Both the position numbers and the translations under genes were made by a program. The notes below the pieces were generated by a model. The model ran no database searches and was not told where the DNA came from. It saw only the letters and a list, made by a program, of their open reading frames with translations. From G020354785 sp964534745 (lineage in GTDB: Bacteria > Bacteroidota > Bacteroidia > Bacteroidales > UBA10428), in assembly GCA_964534745.1 (NCBI GenBank), contig CAZHQW010000010.1:1-64000 (forward strand): DNA of 64,000 nt. Direction: 5' to 3'. Positions 25,652 to 34,490 of this stretch are shown here, one piece after another. The first letter of the stretch is position 1; every line of letters begins with the position of its first letter.

Positions 25652-28600
25652 ATGACCGAAACAATATTAAAATCTTTATTGAGGCTGTTTGCAATTGTTG
25701 CCCAGTCACTGGACAAAGATAAAGTCAAAGCGGCAGAAGGTATAGTTGAGTCTTATTTGAGACAGCTCGTAAATCCTGACAAGATCAACCAGTACCTTAT
25801 GATTTATGATTTTTATTACAAAGGTTTAAAAGAAAAAGTAAAAATTGAAGCCAGAAAAAGAGATTCCCTCTATTCCGTAAAGTCCGTCATTATATGCGAA
25901 CATGTTAACAGGATACTTGAACAGAGACAGAAGGCACTGGTACTGCTGCAGATAATGGATATATTGAATCTTAAAGAGAAGCTTGAAGCAGCCGAGTCAG
26001 ATTACATTAAGACACTGTCAGTCACACTCAGGGTTGATGAGGGAGAATACAACAACAGCAAGGCTTTTATTTTTGATTCTATTGATAAAGTACCTGACAG
26101 GGAAAATGTCCTGGTTATTGACAGCAACAGCTCTCCTGAATATACAAACCTTGGCCATATACAGAAGGACTATCTTAAAGGCAAAATTCTCTTCCTTTTT
26201 ATGCCCCATACAAATATCTATGTATTCCGGTATGTTGAGGCCGGGGATCAATTATATCTGAACGGCAGAAAGATTGTCCCTGAACGGACATATATACTGG
26301 ACAAAGGTGCTTCAATCAGGAGTCCGATTTTAGGCTCTATATATTATAGCGAGATTTCCAATATATTCCTCAGAATAAAAACCGGGCTCAAGCTCCGTTT
26401 CACTGCAATAGATATTGAATTCAGGTTCAGAAACAGCGAGAATGGCATATACCCCTTCAGCTTTTCGGGGGAATCCGGACAAATGATCGGTATCATGGGG
26501 GGAAGCGGAGTAGGAAAGTCAACCCTTCTCAATTTACTGAACGGCAACCTTAAGCCGGCAAACGGTAAAGTCCTGATAAACGGCTATGATGTTAACAGTG
26601 ACAAGCAAATACTTGAAGGGATTATTGGCTATATTCCTCAGGATGATTTGCTTATTGAAGAGCTTACTGTATTCCAGAACCTGTATTTTAATGCCAGATT
26701 ATGTTTTAAGGATTTTACAGACGGGAAAATTATTGAACTTGTAAACAAGGTTCTCGCTGACCTGGACTTATTTGAAGTGAGGGATTTGAAAGTGGGCAAT
26801 CCGCTTAAGAAATATATAAGCGGTGGACAGCGAAAAAGACTAAACATAGCTCTTGAAATGATAAGGGAGCCTTACATTCTTTTTGTGGACGAACCTACAT
26901 CCGGACTTTCATCTACCGATTCTGAAATGGTAATGGACTTGCTGAAGAGGCAGGCGCGGAATGGCAAATTGCTTATAGTTAATATACACCAGCCTTCTTC
27001 TGATATTTTCAGGTTATTTGATAAACTCCTTGTAATGGATAAAGGAGGGAGAGTTGTATATTACGGTGATCCGCTGGATGCAATAGTCTACTTCAAAACT
27101 TCCAATCAGCTTATTAATGCAGAGGACAGCGAATGCCTGGTATGCGGAAATGTTAATCCGGAGCAGGTCCTGCAGATTATTGAAGCAAAAAAGGTCAATG
27201 TTTCAGGAGAATTTTCAAACGAAAGACTGGTGTCAGCTGAAGAATGGTACCAGCTGTACAAGAAAAAAATTGAACCCCGTTATAAAGACTATACCGACGT
27301 CCGGCTAAATATACCCAAAAGCTTTTTCAGCATACCAGGCAAATTAAAACAGTTCATAATATTCACTCTTCGAAATATTTATTCAAAAATAACTGACAGG
27401 CAGTATCTGGCAATAAATCTTCTGGAAGCCCCTGTCCTGGCATTTATTCTCGGTATCTTCACAAAGTACAATATCGGCACCTCCGAAAATCCCAAAGCCT
27501 ATATTTTCAGTGAGAATCTGAACCTGCCCATCTTCCTTTTTATGGGCGTCATTGTGGCTCTCTTCCTGGGATTAATGGTAAGTGCAGAAGAAATAATAAG
27601 AGACCGCAAAATAATTCAGAGGGAATCATTCTTAAATCTCAGTAAATTCAGCTATTTCAATTCAAAAGTAATTTTGCTTGCCGCCCTTTCCGCAATACAG
27701 TCATTATCGTTCGTACTGGCAGGCAACGGGATACTGGATATTAATGACATGTTTATACCTTTATGGCTGATGCTTTTCTCTTTATCCTTTTTTTCAAATA
27801 TGCTGGGTTTAAATATATCGGATACCATGAAATCGGTTGTGTCTATCTATATTCTCATTCCCTTGCTGCTGGTTCCGCAGATATTACTTGGCGGGGCAAT
27901 GGTCAAATTTGACAAACTTAATAAAGGCATAACATCCCAATATTATGTGCCGTTTGTCGGAGATCTTATGGCATCACGATGGGCTTACGAGGCACTGCTG
28001 GTTTACCAGTTCAAAAATAACAAGTATCAGAAAAATCTTTACAGTATAGAAAATGAAGAAAGCCATACTTCATTTATGATGAACTATCTTGTTCCCGAGC
28101 TGCAGCTGAAATTAACACAGTGTGAGAAGAATCATAAATCAGGACAAAACCGGGAAAAGCTTGAAAATGACCTGGTACTGCTGAAAAATGAACTGCAAAA
28201 AATATCAGTAAATGATACAATACTCCTGTTTAAAAAAATTGAAAGTCTTGACATAAATGCATTTAATCTGAATATTGCTCATGATACAAGGCATTACCTG
28301 AATTTATTAGGGAAGCATTACTCAAGAGCTCTTACCGGGACAATCCAAAAAAAAGACGATAAAATTGAATATTTAAAGGAACAATATGGAGGAATAACAG
28401 GTTTATTAAAGTTGAAAAACGACAACTATAATGATCAGATAGCAGAGCTGGTTTTAAATAAAAGGGATAACATTAAAATAGTCGAGCACAGGAACAACCT
28501 TATACAGAGAGCAGAACCCGTTTATAAGGCACCGGAGTCAAATTATGGGAGATCACATTTTTTTGCACCTTTTAAGCGTTTGGGCAATCTAAGAATCGAC

Positions 28601-28732
28601 ACTTTCTGGTTTAACCTGATGGTCATATGGGCAATGATTTTAATCTTATATATCGTTCTAATTTTTGAGTTATTAAAAAAAATAACTAACTTTTCTGAAA
28701 CAATAAGCATAAAAAACTTTATTAACCGATGA
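25652..28732 (+). CDS. ABCG-type half exporter with N-terminal TerB/FHA-like domains and a large extracytoplasmic insert
   Basis: This 1026-residue half transporter has a helical N-terminal domain (1-130, TerB-like by appearance: LRLFAIVAQSLDKDK, VESYLRQLVNPDK). A beta-rich region (150-245) with LYLNGRKIVPERTYILDKG is reminiscent of an FHA domain. The ATPase (250-480) has Walker A GGSGVGKST (283-291), Q330, signature ISGGQRKR (389-396), Walker B ILFVDEP (409-415) and His446. The membrane domain has five hydrophobic segments between 590 and 750. A sixth follows at 985-1008, after about 230 mostly hydrophilic, partly coiled-coil residues. ABCG proteins usually carry a much shorter loop there. 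The stop overlaps the next lipoprotein gene by four bases. Confidence 0.9.
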   Translation: MTETILKSLLRLFAIVAQSLDKDKVKAAEGIVESYLRQLVNPDKINQYLMIYDFYYKGLKEKVKIEARKRDSLYSVKSVIICEHVNRILEQRQKALVLLQIMDILNLKEKLEAAESDYIKTLSVTLRVDEGEYNNSKAFIFDSIDKVPDRENVLVIDSNSSPEYTNLGHIQKDYLKGKILFLFMPHTNIYVFRYVEAGDQLYLNGRKIVPERTYILDKGASIRSPILGSIYYSEISNIFLRIKTGLKLRFTAIDIEFRFRNSENGIYPFSFSGESGQMIGIMGGSGVGKSTLLNLLNGNLKPANGKVLINGYDVNSDKQILEGIIGYIPQDDLLIEELTVFQNLYFNARLCFKDFTDGKIIELVNKVLADLDLFEVRDLKVGNPLKKYISGGQRKRLNIALEMIREPYILFVDEPTSGLSSTDSEMVMDLLKRQARNGKLLIVNIHQPSSDIFRLFDKLLVMDKGGRVVYYGDPLDAIVYFKTSNQLINAEDSECLVCGNVNPEQVLQIIEAKKVNVSGEFSNERLVSAEEWYQLYKKKIEPRYKDYTDVRLNIPKSFFSIPGKLKQFIIFTLRNIYSKITDRQYLAINLLEAPVLAFILGIFTKYNIGTSENPKAYIFSENLNLPIFLFMGVIVALFLGLMVSAEEIIRDRKIIQRESFLNLSKFSYFNSKVILLAALSAIQSLSFVLAGNGILDINDMFIPLWLMLFSLSFFSNMLGLNISDTMKSVVSIYILIPLLLVPQILLGGAMVKFDKLNKGITSQYYVPFVGDLMASRWAYEALLVYQFKNNKYQKNLYSIENEESHTSFMMNYLVPELQLKLTQCEKNHKSGQNREKLENDLVLLKNELQKISVNDTILLFKKIESLDINAFNLNIAHDTRHYLNLLGKHYSRALTGTIQKKDDKIEYLKEQYGGITGLLKLKNDNYNDQIAELVLNKRDNIKIVEHRNNLIQRAEPVYKAPESNYGRSHFFAPFKRLGNLRIDTFWFNLMVIWAMILILYIVLIFELLKKITNFSETISIKNFINR

Positions 28733-29628
28733 TTCGAACATGGTATCTTATTTTACCGTTTGCCGTTATGGCAATGTATTGCTGCAAACCTGACCAGTCT
28801 TCAAGTAAAAAATCCGACCTCTATGAGGAGGACACTATCGGCCTGGCGCAGCTGGAAAGCAGAATCAAAAAGGTTTATTACCGCTTTCCCTCGCCTGATG
28901 AAATGTTTACTATTATTGACAGCGCCGGATTGCAGTTTGATAATACAATAATTCTGCCTGTAAAAAAGGCTGACCAGTATCTGGATTCAAAATCGCAGTC
29001 ATTGATCCTGGGCGTATATGTTGCTGATCTTGCCTATATCACATTGTTTGAAAGATATAAGGAATCAATTGATTACCTTCAGGTTATTTACTCGCTGAGT
29101 GATAAAATAAGAATCTCTTCAGCCTTTGATAAAAACCTGGCTGACAGAATAGAAAAAAATATCAGAAATATAGACTCCCTGAGTGCCATTTCTGATGACG
29201 CACTGACAGACCTCACCTATTATCTTGTTCGCAATAATAAAGAAAACACTTTTTCTATTATATCCCTTGGTGGATTTGTTGAGTTCTTATATCTATCCGT
29301 TAATCTTGCAGGAGATTTTAATGAAGATAACCGTACAATACAGCACATAATTGACCAGAAACCGGCATTTGACAATATCATGAAATATTCTTATGAGTAT
29401 TCCGATGATCCCAATGTTTCGGGTGTCCTGGAAATTGTCGGTCCCTTATATGAATTCTTTAAAAACATAACTGTTATAAAAACCAGGACTACCGTAACCG
29501 AGGACGAAGATGGTAGAATTGTGATCGGGGGAGGGGACAAGCTTAAAATCAACGAAACAGAATTCAATAAATTAAAACAAATAGTGATGGAAACACGTGA
29601 CAAAATGATCCGGGTTTCTGAAAAATGA
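28729..29628 (+). CDS. Lipoprotein, paralog of the lipoprotein at 12189-13130
   Basis: This 299-residue lipoprotein has a lipobox ending at Cys18 or Cys19 (AMYCC). It is helical and acidic with no recognised domain. It aligns along its length with the 313-residue lipoprotein at 12189 (PSPxE block, LGVYVADLAYITLF, SIDYL, C-terminal EFNKLKQIV). The start overlaps the exporter stop (ATGA), so expression is coupled to the ABCG protein. It is a natural candidate partner of the exporter's large extracytoplasmic loop (inference). Confidence 0.88.
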   Translation: MIRTWYLILPFAVMAMYCCKPDQSSSKKSDLYEEDTIGLAQLESRIKKVYYRFPSPDEMFTIIDSAGLQFDNTIILPVKKADQYLDSKSQSLILGVYVADLAYITLFERYKESIDYLQVIYSLSDKIRISSAFDKNLADRIEKNIRNIDSLSAISDDALTDLTYYLVRNNKENTFSIISLGGFVEFLYLSVNLAGDFNEDNRTIQHIIDQKPAFDNIMKYSYEYSDDPNVSGVLEIVGPLYEFFKNITVIKTRTTVTEDEDGRIVIGGGDKLKINETEFNKLKQIVMETRDKMIRVSEK

Positions 29629-29665
29629 TAATTCCGTAATACCAATATTTAAATACTTACTTACT

Positions 29666-30139
29666 ATGAAGTTTATATTAATTCCCGTTTTATCTGCAAT
29701 AATAACCATATGCTCAATTGCACAGGATTGCACAGGATACCACCAGTTTCATTGTCTTTATGGGGATTATACTTTCTTTTACAGCAGGCAGTCAAAAAGT
29801 GCCCTTTTCAAAAGAGGACAGACGTCGGAATTCAAGATAATAGCCTATGGTGAAGAAGACTACTATATTTCAGTATGTGCTCATAGAAAATTCGGTGATC
29901 TGCGTTTCAGGATCATTGAAGACAATGAGGACAGCACACTCATTTATGATAATGCAGAACACGAATACAGCAGTGATGTTATATTTACGAATAAATCCAC
30001 ACGCAATCTTATCATTGAAATATCCGTCCCACCGGGAAATGAAAGAGAAATGAATGAACGCAGATGTGTCGGCCTTGTTGTGCAGTTCCGCAAAACAAAC
30101 CTGGAAGCAGCCAGCAAATCAAAAAAACCAGGTGTCTGA
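29666..30139 (+). CDS. Small secreted protein, paralog of the protein at 13144-13590
   Basis: This 157-residue protein has a signal peptide ending near residue 19 (CSIAQ) and several cysteines in the mature domain. It shares IxxYGEEDYYISVC, FGDLRFRIIED, LIYDNAEHE, LIIEISVPPGN and CVGLVVQFR with the paralog at 13144. The family was not recognised. It is the last gene of the unit started by the ABCG exporter, 37 bases after the lipoprotein. A hydrophilic lysine-rich tail (SKSKKPGV) is absent from the other copy. Confidence 0.82.
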   Translation: MKFILIPVLSAIITICSIAQDCTGYHQFHCLYGDYTFFYSRQSKSALFKRGQTSEFKIIAYGEEDYYISVCAHRKFGDLRFRIIEDNEDSTLIYDNAEHEYSSDVIFTNKSTRNLIIEISVPPGNEREMNERRCVGLVVQFRKTNLEAASKSKKPGV

Positions 30140-30193
30140 CAATATTGTTAAAATATAAAATGTTTTTCTCGGTTTAAATTTCCATTTAATCAC

Positions 30194-30201
30194 TAAATTT
30201 G
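30194..30201 (+). promoter_or_regulatory. Bacteroidota-type -7 element for the flippase-like gene
   Basis: TAAATTTG matches TAnnTTTG and lies 31 bases upstream of the start at 30233. No clear -33 box was seen. Confidence 0.4.
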
Positions 30202-30232
30202 CAACTTTTAAAAAAGTTATTCTAACAGCCGG

Positions 30233-31300
30233 ATGAAGAAAATCTTTATAAACATAGTTAAGTTCATCACTTTTCTGGGTATTGGTGTTGTTCTTCTCTG
30301 GGGAATTTTTGGAGATCTTGGCTGGGATAACCTGAAAGACGCCCTCCGCGGTATAAATTATTTCTGGATTGGACTGTCAGTAGTTTTTAGCATATTATCA
30401 CAGATAAGCAGGGCCGTCAGGTGGAATATGCTGATTGTCCAGCTTGGATACAAACCACGGCTTTTCAATACCTTTTTGTCTGTATTGTTTCTTTACCTTG
30501 TAAATCTCTTTCTGCCCAGGGCCGGAGAGGTAGGAAGGTGTAAACTGCTTTCCAAGTATGAAAAAATACCTTTTTCAAAACTCGCAGGTACCGTATTCGC
30601 TGAAAGATCTGCCGACTTCATCACACTTATAATTCTTACAATCATTATTATTTCCACCCAGATCAGCAGGATGAAGCAGCTTTTTGATATAAACAGAATA
30701 AATAATATAGTAAGGGCAATTAATGGAACAGGGCAATCAGGCAGTACCGAAATCCATGCAGGTTTTATATCACCGAAGAACATACTTATCACAATAGGAA
30801 TAATTATTGCCATTGTCTTTGTCTTCATAGAAATCAGGGATTTTCTCAAAAGGCGCAAAGAGCACAAGGGAGTGACACTGAAACAAAAACTTATTGAATT
30901 TAAGAATAATCTTATTGAAGGTATCAAGACCATTCTCAGGCTTAAAAACAAATGGTATTTTATAGGACATACCCTTTTTATTTACCTGATGTGGCTCATG
31001 ATGTTTTATGTTGTCTTTCTGGCATATGGACCTACAAGCAAACTTTCAATTTATATAGGCGCAACAACATTTATAATGGGAGGACTGGCAATGGTACTTC
31101 CGATCCCGGGAGGTATCGGACCCTGGCATTTTATGGTTATTCTGACATTATCGGTTTACGGGATTGACTATCATTACGGGAAAATATTTGCTCTTATAGC
31201 TCATAGCGCAACAAACCTGATATATATAATTCTCGGGCTGCTGGCTTATTTGTGGCTTATATCCTCAAAAGGTGCAATCCGTACATCAAAGATCTCCTGA
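30233..31300 (+). CDS. Flippase-like / lysylphosphatidylglycerol synthase TM-region family (UPF0104) protein
   Basis: This 355-residue integral membrane protein has about eight hydrophobic segments. It carries the family features RAVRWNMLIVQLGY, FLYLVNLFLPRAGEVGRC, FAERSADFITLIIL and a late IPGGIGPWHFMVI. The family spans the membrane part of MprF-like proteins and putative polyprenol/lipid flippases such as AglD relatives. The soluble synthase part is absent, so a lipid or glycolipid transport role is more likely than aminoacylation. It is convergent with the MG2/plug gene, 41 bases away. Confidence 0.88.
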   Translation: MKKIFINIVKFITFLGIGVVLLWGIFGDLGWDNLKDALRGINYFWIGLSVVFSILSQISRAVRWNMLIVQLGYKPRLFNTFLSVLFLYLVNLFLPRAGEVGRCKLLSKYEKIPFSKLAGTVFAERSADFITLIILTIIIISTQISRMKQLFDINRINNIVRAINGTGQSGSTEIHAGFISPKNILITIGIIIAIVFVFIEIRDFLKRRKEHKGVTLKQKLIEFKNNLIEGIKTILRLKNKWYFIGHTLFIYLMWLMMFYVVFLAYGPTSKLSIYIGATTFIMGGLAMVLPIPGGIGPWHFMVILTLSVYGIDYHYGKIFALIAHSATNLIYIILGLLAYLWLISSKGAIRTSKIS

Positions 31301-31341
31301 CAGAAATCCCGGTGAATAAAACAGACAACTATTTCATTAAA

Positions 31342-33780
31342 TCATTCAACCTTAAACTGAAACCGGCCGCTTACCGGTATACCATCACTTCTCAAACCTT
31401 CAATCGTTCCTGCATAATCACCCCTGATATCAGAAGTATAGAAGCTGATTTCAGTAATTTCGCGCGGACTGACAGCAATATTACTGTCCCAGTATAAGGT
31501 TGTTCTCAGGTCTTCATTGATACCTGTTTCCTGCCCGTAATCAGGTGAGCTGAAATCGCCGTAATTATCCGGTTTCGCGGCTTCACTGTCCGCTCTGTTG
31601 CCTGAAGGCGGATTATATTCTCCTTTTTTGGTTGTAATTTCAATTACACCCTGGCTGTTTAATCCTGTATAGGAATGAATATCGACAATATTGGTCGATA
31701 TGTTTATATTCTCTATATCACTCGTTGAAACAGACTCAAGTATGTTAACATCTGTACCCATCTGCATCCCGTCCAATACTATAAGAGCACCCTGCTGATT
31801 ATAAACCGAATTAATACCTCCCTGAAATACAATCTGGTTGTTTATGAGCGTGAACTGCTTAATCTGGTTAATTATGTCGAGAACGCTGAGATAGGATGAA
31901 TAGTTAATCATATTGTCCTTCTTCTTCTGCTCAATATAGATTTTGTTCTTCTTTGGCCTCCTGTATTTGCCCGTATAAAGGATGTCCGGATTACCATATG
32001 CTATCAGGTCAATTGTTTTTTGGGCCTCCCAGGTCTCATCAGTTACTGTAAAATGCTTCACTATCCTGTCCGGAAAATTATTGTCAACCATTATGCGTGT
32101 AACCTGACTGATAAGGTCGTCAGATACTGTCAGTGTCAACAAGTTTAAATCAATAGTCCTGTCACCGAATAAAACATTAAACAGTCCGTTTTCATCCGAA
32201 GCAGTCTCATAAGTTTGCATATCAGGATTATACACCACCTTTATTGCTGCTTTTCTCAGCGGATTGCCGTTCTTGTCAATGACGGCTCCTGACAGACCGT
32301 CGTGGTTATAATATGGCTGGCTTCTGAAAATGTCAGTGCCCAAAATATCAGAATAGCCGGGACCTTTTGTAGCCAGGCTCATCATCAGCAAATCAACATT
32401 ATCCATAAGCTCTTCGTATCCAATCCTGGAGATAAAACTTATTGTTTCATCCGAAAGCCTGCAATTTATGAAATGAGGATTTAAAAGTGACTGATTCTTA
32501 CAGGTGCTGCCGGACAGGTTTTTATTAACCACCGAAAGGGAAATGTCCGTTTTAACAGGATCATTGTCAGTCCCTTCTGTCATTAACCGGACTGTAACTT
32601 TCTCCCTGGTTCCGTATATTTTCTTATCAGTTGTGGCTTCTATTTTATTTCTATCTGTCTCCCCCGTATATATAAAACGCCTGGCAATATTCATCTTATC
32701 TTTGTCAAATACGCTAATCTGAACAATGCCGGGAGGAAAATTTATTAATGGTATTTCTACTGTCCTTGAGCCTTTTAGCCTGATGATTGTACCCCAGTAA
32801 ATCTTGTTGTTCATACGTCCCACCCAGTATGTTTCAACGATTTCTTCACTGCCGGGGACTGCTGCTGTTAATATTATACTGCCATGGTCTATCCCTTCAT
32901 AGGTTAATGCGAGTCCGCTCTCTTCTATCACCGGCAAGGGAAATTCACTGTTAATATAAAAGGGACTGTCAATCTTCATTTTATACTGTTCAGGGGAAGG
33001 ATTCAGTCCGAACACTCCCATCCCTGTACTGTTGCTTTCTATATGTTTTACCGGATTATTACCCGCATCATACAGGGTACCTTTAATGCCAAGCGGGTAG
33101 CCGAGGGCGTCTGTTACCCTGAAGGCTATCCTGTTCTCCAGTCCGGCCACAATATTACCTCCTTCGGGGTAAAACTTTAAATCAATATTATCAGAGACAA
33201 GAGGAATATGTTTTAAAAAACTTTCTTTCTCACCCGAATATTTAACTTCTATATTTAAAGTGCCCGGTTTATCCCCTGCATAATCAGGTAAACTGAAACC
33301 NNNNNNNNNNNNNNNNNNNNNNNNNNNNNNNNNNNNNNNNNNNNNNNNNNNNNNNNNNNNNNNNNNNNNNNNNNNNNNNNNNNNNNNNNNNNNNNNNNNN
33401 AAAGCAGTCAGTATATATTTACCCTCTTCAACTGAATTCGGAATATCAATAACACCCGTTGCAGTATTATTTTCCACAGGATATCTTTTCCATGCCAGTT
33501 CGTTACCAAACACATCAAACACCTTAATAAACAGGTCACTGCTAAGTGAAGAGTAATTGTCAGGTAATGTCGAACTTATATATGCTTTGAACCAGATTGA
33601 TTCGCCCGGCTTATAGAGCTGCTTATCAGTATGTACATATACTCTCTCCAGAGGATAGTCCTGGTTATAGCGTATCATTGTCCGCGCCAGGCCTATGATG
33701 AATCTTTCATCGCCTGCTATCCAGCCCGTTGATGCCAGGCTTAGCAATATAATTGCCAGGTATAGACCAATTCTTTTCAT
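31342..33780 (-). CDS. MG2-domain protein with regulatory-like and TonB-plug-like domains (interrupted by a sequence gap)
   Basis: This is a secreted, roughly 812-residue protein (gap length assumed). The start at 33780 (MKRIGLYL) gives a signal peptide; the frame extends further upstream without support. Domains in order: an alpha-2-macroglobulin MG2-like domain (ERVYVHTDKQLYKPGESIWF), further beta domains, a carboxypeptidase-regulatory-like domain (LSGAVIDKNGNPLRKAAIKV), and a TonB-receptor plug-like region (ALIVLDGMQM, ISTNIVDIHSY, GVIEITTKKG). No beta-barrel follows. Bases 33301-33400 are N, so frame continuity and about 33 residues are unverified. A FecR-like gene lies 52 bases upstream. 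Confidence 0.8.
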   Translation of the reverse strand: MKRIGLYLAIILLSLASTGWIAGDERFIIGLARTMIRYNQDYPLERVYVHTDKQLYKPGESIWFKAYISSTLPDNYSSLSSDLFIKVFDVFGNELAWKRYPVENNTATGVIDIPNSVEEGKYILTAXXXXXXXXXXXXXXXXXXXXXXXXXXXXXXXXXXGFSLPDYAGDKPGTLNIEVKYSGEKESFLKHIPLVSDNIDLKFYPEGGNIVAGLENRIAFRVTDALGYPLGIKGTLYDAGNNPVKHIESNSTGMGVFGLNPSPEQYKMKIDSPFYINSEFPLPVIEESGLALTYEGIDHGSIILTAAVPGSEEIVETYWVGRMNNKIYWGTIIRLKGSRTVEIPLINFPPGIVQISVFDKDKMNIARRFIYTGETDRNKIEATTDKKIYGTREKVTVRLMTEGTDNDPVKTDISLSVVNKNLSGSTCKNQSLLNPHFINCRLSDETISFISRIGYEELMDNVDLLMMSLATKGPGYSDILGTDIFRSQPYYNHDGLSGAVIDKNGNPLRKAAIKVVYNPDMQTYETASDENGLFNVLFGDRTIDLNLLTLTVSDDLISQVTRIMVDNNFPDRIVKHFTVTDETWEAQKTIDLIAYGNPDILYTGKYRRPKKNKIYIEQKKKDNMINYSSYLSVLDIINQIKQFTLINNQIVFQGGINSVYNQQGALIVLDGMQMGTDVNILESVSTSDIENINISTNIVDIHSYTGLNSQGVIEITTKKGEYNPPSGNRADSEAAKPDNYGDFSSPDYGQETGINEDLRTTLYWDSNIAVSPREITEISFYTSDIRGDYAGTIEGLRSDGIPVSGRFQFKVE
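33301..33400. other. Scaffold gap (100 N)
   Basis: Exactly 100 ambiguous bases fall inside the MG2/plug gene. A round 100 is the usual placeholder for a gap of unknown length. Confidence 0.98.
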
Positions 33781-33832
33781 CTTTTTATTATATTTAGTTT
33801 GTTTAAAGCATATATGTATTAAATTAATGAGC

Positions 33833-34354
33833 TTATACAGCGCGTATTTGATTTGTTTTCTTGTCAAAAACACCGCTCTCACCCGCACCCAGCACTAACC
33901 GGTTACTGGTGTTTTCCGTTTCGCAAAAGTCAATAACTCCTGAAATAACCGTAACAACAATCTTTTCCCTGTCTTCCTTTATATTAAACTTTGTTCCCCT
34001 GACCATCACCGATGATCTGCCTGCAAAAACAACAAAGGCAAGCTCATTTTCATTTTCCACCTCGAAGTAAGCTTCTCCTTCAAGAATAAGCTCCCTGTGA
34101 GTCCTGTTAAAGCTATTTCTGTATATCAGTTTTGAATCCCTGTTAAGATGTACAATCGTCTTATCAGGAAGCTCAATGGATTTAATATTTCCTCCCGATT
34201 CTATTATATTAAAGTCATGTTCACCCCTTGCATTAAAGAAATATACCAGCCTTGCCAGTCCGTATACCAGAGCCCCGGCAAGCAGTATAATCAGTATGAT
34301 CCTCGGGTAATACCTGAAAAAAGGTATTCTCTTATGCCTCATTTCAATACCCAT
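33833..34354 (-). CDS. FecR-domain membrane protein without a linked sigma factor
   Basis: This 173-residue protein has an N-terminal transmembrane helix (about 15-38). A FecR periplasmic domain follows: IELPDKTIVHLNRDSKLIY, HRELILEGEAYFEV and MVRGTKFNIKE. Canonical FecR anti-sigma proteins have a roughly 80-residue cytoplasmic sigma-binding part. Here only about 14 residues precede the helix, and no sigma gene is adjacent. It may be a FecR-like envelope protein working with the MG2/plug protein. An alternative start at 34342 is possible. Confidence 0.88.
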   Translation of the reverse strand: MGIEMRHKRIPFFRYYPRIILIILLAGALVYGLARLVYFFNARGEHDFNIIESGGNIKSIELPDKTIVHLNRDSKLIYRNSFNRTHRELILEGEAYFEVENENELAFVVFAGRSSVMVRGTKFNIKEDREKIVVTVISGVIDFCETENTSNRLVLGAGESGVFDKKTNQIRAV

Positions 34355-34448
34355 ACAGTATAATACTTAATTAACACAAATCAAATGAAAGTGTTAATTT
34401 AAAAAATCCTGATGTTTTATGTATTTTATTTCTTAAAACAATTTTGTT

Positions 34449-34480
34449 TATCAGGTGTTATTTTTTTAAATTACCTGATA
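34449..34480 (+). promoter_or_regulatory. Inverted repeat in the 5' leader of the aldo/keto reductase gene
   Basis: TATCAGGT (34449-34456) and ACCTGATA (34473-34480) are perfect complements separated by 16 bases, mostly A and T. The repeat ends 10 bases before the start at 34491. It could be an operator or an mRNA hairpin at the ribosome site. The T run lies inside the loop rather than after the stem, so it is not a terminator. Confidence 0.4.
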
Positions 34481-34490
34481 AAATATAATC

